A stretch of 64,000 nt of DNA from Thermogemmatispora sp. (GTDB taxonomy: Bacteria > Chloroflexota > Ktedonobacteria > Ktedonobacterales > Ktedonobacteraceae): positions 32,224 to 96,223 of the forward strand of contig NZ_JADGIA010000001.1 in assembly GCF_019683635.1 (NCBI RefSeq), written 5' to 3'. The translations under genes were made by a program, and so were the position numbers. The notes beneath the pieces are model-generated. The model had not been told where the DNA came from and did not search any database. It saw nothing but the letters and a program-made list of their open reading frames with translations. This document shows, piece by piece, positions 45,609 to 53,333 of the stretch. Position 1 is the first letter of the stretch, and each line of letters opens with the position of its first letter.

Positions 45609-46834
45609 GCAGAGAGAGCAAAGGACCCCGCTGGTCCGAGGAGCCAGGAGAAGACAGCTGGCCTGCCTATGAAGAATTCCTTCCTCGGGGCCGTCGAGTG
45701 CAGCGTCGCTCTCGTCCCAGCGGCTCCAAGGCCGCCCGCTGGCAGCCGGCGGAGGAGCCGCTGAGGCGCAGAAAGGCACCTCAGTGGGAGGGGGAAGACG
45801 CTGAGGAGGAGATGGTGGAAGAGGTTGCAATGAGAGGAGGACGGGAGAGTCTCCTGTTTGCCGAGGAGGAAGAGGAGCCTTCGAGCTATCGGAGAGGGCA
45901 CCAGGCAGACTACCGTCGACGGCGCAAGCGCCGCGGCCACTCCTGGCTCTGGTTTCTCGGCGGATGCAGCGTGGCCATCCTTCTGCTACTGCTCGGGATC
46001 ATAGTGGCCGTCTTTGCAGCCCTGCGCAGCGTCACCGGCAGCAGTCCTTTACCGATCCTGGGGCCGGCTGTCAACACCTATACCCAGACAAGTCAGCAGA
46101 CGATCCCTGTTAACAACCTGCAGCAGCTCAAGGTTAGCAGTCAGATCGGCAGCGTGGACATCACTGTAGATTCCAGCCTGTCCACCCCGGAGCTGACGGT
46201 CATCAAACAGGTGAGAGTGGGAGGCCAGGCCGAGGCCGATGAAGAGTTCAAACGCATCAGCGTTCAGATACAGCCGGGACTAACCAGCTTGCAGGTCACG
46301 ACAACGTTGCCGCAGAGTGAGGGCTTGAATGGCCCCAACGATACCGTAAATTTGCGCTTCAAACTGCCGACTCAGGTCAATCAGGGAGCAACCCCTTTCG
46401 AGCTGAACGTCGAGCTGGCTGTAGGCGATGTCCATATCCAGGGCCTCAATGGCGTACTGGTGATCAAGAATGAGGCGGGCAACATCACCGTTGAGAGGGC
46501 AACCTTGAGCAATGGCAGTAGCCTGCGCACGGCCAATGGCCAGGTAACCTTCAACGGGACGCTCGATACCCGTCCCGTTGCGGGCGGGAGACCGCTCTTT
46601 CAGATTCACTGTGATGTTGGCCAACTCAATGTCACCCTGCCTGCCTCTACCGCGGTGGTGGTGGATGCTTACGCGAACAGCGGCAGGATTGTGAGTACCT
46701 TCCCGATCCAGGTCAGTACTAATGCTGGCTCAGCTACCTATTATGGTCCTCTAGTACCAGGGAGTGGGCCAATGCCAGCGGCGCTCTTGCGCCTCGATGT
46801 CGGCACTGGCACTATCAATCTGCACAGTGCATAA
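45605..46834 (+). CDS. Single-pass membrane protein with DUF4097-like beta-strand repeat domain
   Basis: A 409-residue protein: a highly charged cytosolic N-terminus (residues 1-115, Arg/Glu/Pro-rich), one helix (LGGCSVAILLLLLGIIVAV) and an external domain of repeated beta strands (QLKVSSQIGSVDITVDSS, ELNVELAVGDVHIQGLNG, LVIKNEAGNITVERA) of DUF4097/adhesin type. Translation is coupled to the MFS gene through ATGA overlap, so it probably belongs to the same export system or to envelope stress sensing. Not assigned further. Confidence 0.78.
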   Translation: MSRESKGPRWSEEPGEDSWPAYEEFLPRGRRVQRRSRPSGSKAARWQPAEEPLRRRKAPQWEGEDAEEEMVEEVAMRGGRESLLFAEEEEEPSSYRRGHQADYRRRRKRRGHSWLWFLGGCSVAILLLLLGIIVAVFAALRSVTGSSPLPILGPAVNTYTQTSQQTIPVNNLQQLKVSSQIGSVDITVDSSLSTPELTVIKQVRVGGQAEADEEFKRISVQIQPGLTSLQVTTTLPQSEGLNGPNDTVNLRFKLPTQVNQGATPFELNVELAVGDVHIQGLNGVLVIKNEAGNITVERATLSNGSSLRTANGQVTFNGTLDTRPVAGGRPLFQIHCDVGQLNVTLPASTAVVVDAYANSGRIVSTFPIQVSTNAGSATYYGPLVPGSGPMPAALLRLDVGTGTINLHSA

Positions 46835-46890
46835 AGTAGCATATCTGTAGCGGACAAAAGATTCGTGCTATACTATGAGAGTGACGACTC

Positions 46891-47571
46891 TTGCTATGGG
46901 TAGCTCTTTATTTTCAGACTAGAAAGGCGGGGGATGTTATCGCACAGATCTTACACGTTGATATACCGTCACCTCTGGGCCGTCTTGAGGGCATTCTGAA
47001 GCCCGAGGAAGCGGGTGTCAAACCGCACTATGTCTCCCTGGTCTGTCACCCGCATCCGCTGTATGGGGGGACGATGGACAACAAGGTCGTCTTCAAGGTG
47101 GCCCAGATTCTTCAGGCCTTGCAGATACCGGCGCTGCGCTTCAACTTTCGGGGGGTAGGGAGAAGTTCGGGTAGCTATGATGAAGGGAGGGGGGAAATGG
47201 ATGATGTGCGCTATGCGCTGGATTTCCTCAGCCATCGCTATCCGGGCCTTCCCGTTATTCTTGCTGGTTTCTCATTTGGCGCCTATGTGGGCCTGCGGGT
47301 GGGGGCCGTCGATGGCAGGGTGCGGGCACTCATCGGCCTGGGTGTGCCTGCGCGCAGCTTCGATGGCGACACATTGCAGGGCTGTACCAAGCCCAAGCTG
47401 ATCATCCACGGGACGCGGGACGAAGTGGCACCCTATGCTCTGACCGTTCGCTGGTTTGAGCAGTTGCCGGCTCCCAAGACGATGATCGCGGTCGAGGGGG
47501 CGGACCACTTCTTCCAGGGGCGGCTGGATGAAGTGCAGACGATCATTGCCAGCTTCGTTCAGACGTTGTGA
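46891..47571 (+). CDS. Alpha/beta hydrolase (dienelactone-hydrolase-like)
   Basis: The conserved part runs from LHVDIPSPLGRLEGIL. It has the HPHPLYGGTMDNKVV oxyanion region, FNFRGVGRSSGSY, the nucleophile elbow LAGFSFGAYVG (Ser in GFSFG), a catalytic Asp in IHGTRDEVAP and the His in GADHFFQG. It is a cytosolic serine hydrolase of the short CC-type group; substrate unknown. The start is uncertain: TTG 46891 is the only usual start codon in frame upstream, whereas a good ribosome site (GAAAGGCGGGGG) precedes ATG 46934, which is out of frame. Expected size is about 210 residues, so the start lies nearby. Confidence 0.8.
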   Translation: MLWVALYFQTRKAGDVIAQILHVDIPSPLGRLEGILKPEEAGVKPHYVSLVCHPHPLYGGTMDNKVVFKVAQILQALQIPALRFNFRGVGRSSGSYDEGRGEMDDVRYALDFLSHRYPGLPVILAGFSFGAYVGLRVGAVDGRVRALIGLGVPARSFDGDTLQGCTKPKLIIHGTRDEVAPYALTVRWFEQLPAPKTMIAVEGADHFFQGRLDEVQTIIASFVQTL

Positions 47572-48001
47572 CAGCCGGGTGATGGTCTGCTTGCCAGCCT
47601 GTCTGTCACCTGCGGTCAGACCGCAGGCCATTTCCCTGCCCGCCCATCGCCTGCCCCTCACCTGCTGCTTCGCTGTGCTCGCTCCTCTCCCTGGTGCGAG
47701 CCTCGACCTTCTCTCTCACTAACGAGGATGGAGAAGCGCGAGCGTTGGAGCTGTCCCACCTGGCCGGCTGGGCTGCCCACAGTTGTCTGTCTGCCTCTCT
47801 ACCTCCCTCCCTCCCCTCCTTCCGCTTGCCTTGCCGGGGACAGGTCTCTGCCTCTCCTGCCGGACCTGCTGCCCTGCAAGCGGAGTGGAGCCTCTCTGAA
47901 TGACAGTACGCTTGTTGAGAGAGGTACAATAGCAGGCAGAGGCAGGTATGCAAAGATGCAGGGCAGGGCCAACTCTCCCCTGCCCAGAGGAGGAAACGCA
48001 T
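47572..48001. other. Gap before the TspO-like gene
   Basis: About 430 bases with no gene; CTGT/CCTC-type short tandem runs lie at 47785-47830. A possible promoter: ATGACA, 19 bases, TACAAT near 47926-47931; weak spacing. Confidence 0.35.
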
Positions 48002-48679
48002 ATGGCGCGGGTACTCAAGCGGGCCGAAGACAGGCTGGAGAGAGACGGAGGCTGGAGGAGCCGGGGAAGAGAGCTATGGGTGAGCGAAACGGGTCGGCCC
48101 TGGCGCTGGTATCATGGATTGCTCTTTTATCTGCTCGTCCAGGGATTAACCTTTGCCCTGAGCGGTCTTGTCAATCGCTGGCAAGGGCGGAGAATCAGCA
48201 GTCCGGGGCAGCTTCTCGGAGATGTGTCCTATTTCGAAGCATTGAGGCAATCGATCTTTGCGCCCCCGGCCTGGGTTTTTGGTCCTGCCTGGACGGTCAA
48301 CAACCTGTCGGCCATCTGGGGGCTGCTGCGTGTTCTCAACAAGCCGGTTAACAGCAAGGGGCGCACAGCCTATCTGGTCCTGCAGGCTGCCTCATGGCTC
48401 GATTACATCATCTTCAGCGCGGCTTATTTCGGCCTGCGCTCACCATTGAACGCGCTCTTGTTGACGCTCTTCATGCTGGGGCTGACGGTGGCGAGCGTAC
48501 TTGTTGCCCTGCTCCGTCTACGCGATACGCTTGTCGCGCTCTCGCTAGCCACGCTCTTTCTCTGGCTGTTACTGGCCTCCACGGCGGCGATCTTTCAGGC
48601 GCTGTGGAATCACGATGCCTTCTATGGCGTAGGGCCGTTCGCCGAGCCGCCGCCTCGCCTGCTGAAGCGGATGAAATAG
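48002..48679 (+). CDS. TspO/MBR-like tryptophan-rich membrane protein
   Basis: The product (225 residues) has five predicted helices. The TspO signature is seen in APPAWVFGPAWTVNNLSAIW, with the Trp/Pro residues that line the ligand pocket, and a Trp in FQALWNHDAFY. TspO proteins bind tetrapyrroles and cholesterol and act in stress responses. AGAGGAGG precedes ATG 48002; an open frame further upstream lacks support. The N-terminus is longer than in typical TspO (about 150-160 residues), so it may be a divergent member. Confidence 0.72.
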   Translation: MARVLKRAEDRLERDGGWRSRGRELWVSETGRPWRWYHGLLFYLLVQGLTFALSGLVNRWQGRRISSPGQLLGDVSYFEALRQSIFAPPAWVFGPAWTVNNLSAIWGLLRVLNKPVNSKGRTAYLVLQAASWLDYIIFSAAYFGLRSPLNALLLTLFMLGLTVASVLVALLRLRDTLVALSLATLFLWLLLASTAAIFQALWNHDAFYGVGPFAEPPPRLLKRMK

Positions 48680-48682
48680 GCG

Positions 48683-48755
48683 AAAAAAGCCGGCGTGCAC
48701 AGCCGCTGAGTGAGCGATCCGATCGAGCGGGATCGCGGCGGCTGGCAGCCGGCTT
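48683..48755 (-). terminator. Terminator at the convergent tspO-like/SBP junction
   Basis: AAGCCGGC (48687-48694) pairs with GCCGGCTT (48748-48755), with inner stems AGCCGC/GCGGCT and CGATCC/GGATCG. On the minus strand the stem ends in a run of six Ts (48688-48683), so it ends the SBP transcript. It probably also works for the plus strand. Confidence 0.8.
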
Positions 48756-48827
48756 GTTGCTTTACCAGCGAGTGTCTACCTGGATCTCCTCCGGGGGCTT
48801 CTGTGCTGTGCTCAGGGACTGGTCAGG

Positions 48828-50549
48828 CTAGTGCTGAGCGATGTAGACGTTAGCCCACAGCTCAGGCGGGAAGAGACCCTGAGCGTTAAACTTCATGCCG
48901 ATCACATAAGGCTTGAGCAGGCGCACGCCGATGCGCTGATCAAGCGAGAGCCAGGCAACGTCGTTAACCAGCTGCTGCTCTGCCTGGTTGTAAGCCTGAT
49001 AGCGGGCCGGGCCGTTGTCCATCGCGTCAGCTTGCTCCAGCTGCTGCTGCACCTGCTGCTGCTGAGCAGCGTCGCTGGAACTGTTCTGGCCGTAGTTGAC
49101 CTGGTTGTTGGGGGAACCCTTGTCGAACTGGAGGGTCAGCCAGTCCTGCGGATCGGGGTAGTCGGCAATCCAGGCAATCGACCAGAAGCCGATACCTTTG
49201 GGGTTCCCCGGAGCCGCGTTCAAGTCCTCCAGCAGCTTGTTAAAGTCGGTGGCCACAGGCTTCACAGAGATCCCGAGCACGCTCTGCCACTGGCTGGTCA
49301 GTGTCGTGATCTCGTTGGTCACGTCCTGTGAGCCGGTGGGATAGTAGAGCTGCAGGGCGGGCAACTGGGATGGGCTGGAGAGGCCCATTTCCTGGAGAGC
49401 CTGCTGCAGGAGCTGCTTGGCCTTGGTCTTGTCGCCCGCAGTCGAGGTGACGCCCGCCGGGCCGGTCAGGCTGGCGTTATAGCCTGGCATGCCCTTCGGC
49501 ACGATGTGGTATGTCGGCTGGCGGGTGTTCTTCCAGATCGCCGTCATGATCTGGTCACGGTTGATGGCCAGCGAGAGCGCCTGACGGAAGTGAATGTTAT
49601 CATAGGGCTTGACCAGATAGTTCATGCCCAGATAGTCGATCGAGAGCTGTGGCGTCTCGCTGTACTCATTGGTCTTAGCGCGCGCCTGCTGGATGTTGGT
49701 GATGGGAATCGGCGTGATGTCGACCTGCCCAGTCTGATAGACCTGGTAAGCCGTCTTCACATCCTGGTAGAAGGGCATGATAATCTGCTGCAGCTGCGGC
49801 TTTGGCCCGTAATAGTAGGGGTTGGGCACAAAGACGATCTGCTTGTTGTGCTGGTAGGACTGCACCTTGAAGGGACCGGTACCGCCGCCCTCCTCAAGAT
49901 GGTCGGTCCAGCTCTTGCCGTACTTCTCAACGATGCTCTTCTCCACCACGTAGGAAGTGGGGTAAGCCAGAGCATCCAGGAAGTAAGCGGCTTTCTTGTT
50001 GAGCGTGATGCTGATCGTCTGTGGATCAGGAGTCTTCAGGCTATCGCCGATGATGGTCTTGATCTTGCCGGCGCCCAGCTGGTCGGAGTCCTTGATCAAG
50101 CTCAAATAGCTGCCAGCGACCGGCGACTTCGTGGCCGGCTGCAGGGCGCGGTCAATGCTGTAGGCCACATCTGCCGAGGTGACAGGTGTGCCATCGCTGA
50201 ACTTGACATTCGTCTTCAGATGGAAAGTATAAGTGAGACCGTCCGAAGAGATGTCCCACGAAGAGGCAATCTCCGGCTGCACATTGAGGTTCTCGTCTAG
50301 CGTCACTAATCCGGTGAAGACCAGGTTAATGGCGGTCGACGAGGGTAGGTCGGTCACCATCGCCGGGTCGAAGGTCTCAATGTCCTGCACACCGGCATTG
50401 GTGAAGATAAACTTCTGCTGGCTGGCCGGCGCTTTGGCCTTAGTGGTGGTCCCGCTCTGTCCGCCGCCGCCGCAGGCGACAACGAAGAGGGCCAGCCCCA
50501 CCAGAAGCAGCAAGTGAAAAACGCCTGTGGTTACCTTCTGCTTCCTCAT
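48828..50549 (-). CDS. ABC-type peptide/oligopeptide substrate-binding lipoprotein (SBP family 5)
   Basis: The product (573 residues from ATG 50549) has a lipobox VVAC (Cys26) and an SBP_bac_5 body: TFDPAMVTDLPSSTAINLVF, the signature region GLTYTFHLKTNVKFSDGTPVTSADV, FRQALSLAINRDQIM, and a C-terminal GFWSIAWIADYPDPQDWLTLQF typical of oligopeptide-binding proteins. It should feed an OppBCDF-type transporter, but no permease or ATPase is adjacent. GGAAGGAG lies 10 bases before ATG 50549. A long stem-loop lies in the upstream region. A terminator follows. Confidence 0.88.
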   Translation of the reverse strand: MRKQKVTTGVFHLLLLVGLALFVVACGGGGQSGTTTKAKAPASQQKFIFTNAGVQDIETFDPAMVTDLPSSTAINLVFTGLVTLDENLNVQPEIASSWDISSDGLTYTFHLKTNVKFSDGTPVTSADVAYSIDRALQPATKSPVAGSYLSLIKDSDQLGAGKIKTIIGDSLKTPDPQTISITLNKKAAYFLDALAYPTSYVVEKSIVEKYGKSWTDHLEEGGGTGPFKVQSYQHNKQIVFVPNPYYYGPKPQLQQIIMPFYQDVKTAYQVYQTGQVDITPIPITNIQQARAKTNEYSETPQLSIDYLGMNYLVKPYDNIHFRQALSLAINRDQIMTAIWKNTRQPTYHIVPKGMPGYNASLTGPAGVTSTAGDKTKAKQLLQQALQEMGLSSPSQLPALQLYYPTGSQDVTNEITTLTSQWQSVLGISVKPVATDFNKLLEDLNAAPGNPKGIGFWSIAWIADYPDPQDWLTLQFDKGSPNNQVNYGQNSSSDAAQQQQVQQQLEQADAMDNGPARYQAYNQAEQQLVNDVAWLSLDQRIGVRLLKPYVIGMKFNAQGLFPPELWANVYIAQH

Positions 50550-50910
50550 GTGTTTGAAACTCCTTCCCGCACCATTCGAATATGTCATTCCCACAGTTCG
50601 CTGTCTGAAGGCTGAAGGAGAAGCGTCCTCGGTGGATATTTGATCAGTGACACTTGCTGGTCATGCAACACTAGGGGTAGCAACGAGCAAGAAAGAGAAT
50701 CCTGGCACCAGCAGCACCCTCTCACGGGTGCGATTCTCTCCTCATTGACCCCTTCAGTACTACGTCTCCAGGGAAAAAAATCTCACAACGTTTTATGGCT
50801 CTGGTTTGATTTTCCCTGGTAAGAAAGTGCCAGGACCAGTGTTTGCTCACCAGCTCTCTCCTCCGCTTTCTGCGACTCCTGCGGCTCAATGGTGATACAA
50901 TGGTTACAAC
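50550..50910. other. Divergent region with a stem-loop
   Basis: About 360 bases between divergent genes. AGAGAATC (50694-50701) pairs with GATTCTCT (50732-50739) around an inner GCACCC/GGGTGC stem. It may be part of the SBP leader; no known riboswitch was recognised. A TACAAT at 50896-50901 is a likely -10 for the hydrolase gene. Confidence 0.4.
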
Positions 50911-51660
50911 GTGCTGATTGGTATGAACCAAGAGCTGTCTCTGGTGAGCTTTATGGATCACTACATCGCGCCTGATTTTACTGCTGTTGCTCTCATTGTA
51001 ATTGACATGCAAAGAGACTTTCTCGATGGCCAGCCGGCGGGAGTGGCAGGAACCTTGGCAATTGTGCCGCGCATTGTGCACCTACTGCAGGCATTTCGCG
51101 AGGCGGAACGTCCGATTATCCATGTTGTGCGCATCTATCTGGCTGATGGCTCAAACGTAGATCTCTGCCGCCGGGCAGCGGTGGAGCGTGGAGCTAGCTG
51201 GGTCCTGGCCGACTCCCCGGGCTGTGAAATTGTGCCAGAGCTACTGCCTGATCGCTTCTCGCAGCTGGAAACGGCTCGCCTGCTGACTGGTCAGATTCAG
51301 TATCTCTGGCCCCGTGAGGTGGTCATCTACAAGCCGCGCTGGGGCGCCTTCTATCGCACGCCGCTGGAGGACTATCTGCGTCGCGCCCATGTTTCGACGC
51401 TGATCATCTGTGGCTGCAACTTCCCTAACTGTCCACGGGCGACTCTCTACGAGGCAAGCGAGCGCGATTTCCGCCTGGTCCTAGTGGAAGATGCCGTCTC
51501 CGGTCTGTATGAGCAAGGCAAGCAGGAACTGCGCTCCATCGGCGTCTCGATCATGAAGAGTGCTGAGATTGTGGCTGAGCTGCGGCGTCTCAAAGCTGAG
51601 GCAGGCGGGGGTGCTTTGGAAGGTGAGGAAGCGGCCAGAGACCTGCCTGGAGGGGAATGA
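50911..51660 (+). CDS. Isochorismatase-like cysteine hydrolase
   Basis: A 249-residue isochorismatase-fold hydrolase. Catalytic triad: Asp in VIDMQRDF, Lys in IYKPRWGAF and Cys in GCNFPNCPRATL. Related enzymes cleave isochorismate, nicotinamide or N-carbamoyl amides; the substrate here is unknown. GTG 50911 and ATG 50923 are both possible; no Shine-Dalgarno site is present. With TACAAT at 50896-50901 the transcript would begin near 50908, so the mRNA may be almost leaderless. It is tail-to-tail with the GH3 gene. Confidence 0.85.
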   Translation: MLIGMNQELSLVSFMDHYIAPDFTAVALIVIDMQRDFLDGQPAGVAGTLAIVPRIVHLLQAFREAERPIIHVVRIYLADGSNVDLCRRAAVERGASWVLADSPGCEIVPELLPDRFSQLETARLLTGQIQYLWPREVVIYKPRWGAFYRTPLEDYLRRAHVSTLIICGCNFPNCPRATLYEASERDFRLVLVEDAVSGLYEQGKQELRSIGVSIMKSAEIVAELRRLKAEAGGGALEGEEAARDLPGGE

Positions 51661-51711
51661 CAAGGCGCAGGGGCTGGCTGGTTGCCCTGGCAATGCTGCC
51701 AGGAGCATCGG

Positions 51712-53049
51712 TCAGGCCGCTGCCTGCCAGAGTGGGCGGCGCAGGTCGGCCTCGACCTCGCTGGCGTGGAAGGGGGCCTGGGCTGTGGGGGCCTGGTCAT
51801 TGCCAGGAGTCGCCAGCAGCTGCAGGGCGCGCGCCTGGCTGAGGATACCGTAGCGCAGCTTGAGGGTCAGGATGCGCTCGACGGCAGCATTGACCTGGCT
51901 TTCCGACAGTTCTCCTTTGAGGACAGCCTGTTTCAGCGCGGCCAGTGTGCTGCGTGTCTCGCTCAGCCCGCGTGGACCGAGCAGGAGGTCCTCCCCGGCT
52001 TTGACGGCCATCACTGCCGCCTGAGCGAGACTGTAGGTATTGCTGATGCCGCCCATCCAGAGGGTGTCACTGATGGTCACACCCTCGAAATGGAGGCGAT
52101 TGCGCAGGAGATCGGTCACCACCGCTGGGGAGAGCGAGGTAGGCAGGCGAGGGTCGAGCTGAGGATTGAGCAGATGAGTGGTCATGACCATCGGCACGAT
52201 GCCCTCGTTGATGAGGGTGCGATAGGGGACGAGGTCGATACTGGCCAGTTGGGACAGGCTGCGGTTATCAGTGGGCAGCGAACGGTGAGGGTCGACACTG
52301 GCTGCGCCAAGCCCCGGAAAGTGTTTGAGGCAGCCGATGACGCCGCCGTCGGTTAAGCCTTTCAGGTAGGCACGTCCCATGTTGGTGACCAGCGTTGGGT
52401 CAGAGCCAAAGGTCCGCTGGGGAAGGCCGGGATTATTAGGATTGGTAAGAACGTCGACGATCGGCATAAAGTTGACATTGAGACCGAGGGCTGTGAGGGT
52501 GTGGGCGGCGGCCAGCCCTTGATCGTAGGCATATTGGACGCTCCCGCTGGCGCCGATGGCGGCCTCTGAGGGGCGCTCGCCAGTGATGCGGCGCAGTTCG
52601 TTGACGTAGCCTCCCTCAAAATCGGTGCTGATGAAGAGGGGAATATGAGCGTGTGCTTGCAAGGTCGCGTTGAGGGCTGTGAGTTGGGCACTGCTTTCAA
52701 CATTGCCGTTGTTGTTCTCGATGAGCACGCCTGAGATCTGGCTCTCCTCGATCATCTGCTGCAGGTCGGCGTTGTAGGTGGCGCCGTAAAATTCGACGAT
52801 GACCATCTGGCCGAGCTTTTGATCGAGGGTCAGGTTGCGCACAATACCACGAGCAAGCTCATCAAGCGTTGGGGTGGCCGTGGATGGGACCACGGTGGGC
52901 AGAGCCTGGCCGGTCCGAACTGTGGCCGTAACCCTGGTTGTGGGAGTGATCTGCCCGCTACCAGTCGAGCTGGTGCCAGCGCTGCAGGCATTGCCGATCA
53001 GCAGGAAGAAAAGCAGTACAAGCACGAAATAACGTTTGCTTTTTCTCAT
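51712..53049 (-). CDS. GH3-family lipoprotein, NagZ-like beta-N-acetylhexosaminidase
   Basis: The 445-residue product has a signal peptide with a lipobox (GNAC, Cys22) and a Thr/Pro linker. It then has a GH3 N-terminal TIM-barrel: LTLDQKLGQMV, LFISTDFEGGYVN, the NagZ signature KHFPGLGAASVDPHRSLP (general acid His/Asp) and EGVTISDTLWMGG with the nucleophile Asp. It lacks the C-terminal GH3 domain, as NagZ does. Being surface-anchored, it probably trims cell-wall fragments or chitin-type oligosaccharides outside the cell, unlike cytosolic E. coli NagZ. Confidence 0.88.
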   Translation of the reverse strand: MRKSKRYFVLVLLFFLLIGNACSAGTSSTGSGQITPTTRVTATVRTGQALPTVVPSTATPTLDELARGIVRNLTLDQKLGQMVIVEFYGATYNADLQQMIEESQISGVLIENNNGNVESSAQLTALNATLQAHAHIPLFISTDFEGGYVNELRRITGERPSEAAIGASGSVQYAYDQGLAAAHTLTALGLNVNFMPIVDVLTNPNNPGLPQRTFGSDPTLVTNMGRAYLKGLTDGGVIGCLKHFPGLGAASVDPHRSLPTDNRSLSQLASIDLVPYRTLINEGIVPMVMTTHLLNPQLDPRLPTSLSPAVVTDLLRNRLHFEGVTISDTLWMGGISNTYSLAQAAVMAVKAGEDLLLGPRGLSETRSTLAALKQAVLKGELSESQVNAAVERILTLKLRYGILSQARALQLLATPGNDQAPTAQAPFHASEVEADLRRPLWQAAA

Positions 53050-53333
53050 GTGGCCTGGCCTTTATGCGAGAGGCCGGTCCTGAGACCCGCCCTCTATCCT
53101 CTTCTGGCTGCGGGAACGAGCGAGAGCCAGGCGCGCGCATGGGATGGTACTTTTTTCCTGTCTCTCGGAAGGAGGAAGGTCCACGAGGGAGATGCCCCGC
53201 GTGGGCCTGGGAATGAGAATGGTGCGCCCCCGACAGTGGCGGCATCCGCTGGCGGCCATGCTGGGGGCGCACCCCTACCCCTGGCTATTTCACTGTTCTG
53301 GCTGGCTAGCTGGCTGACTGATTGACTGACTGA

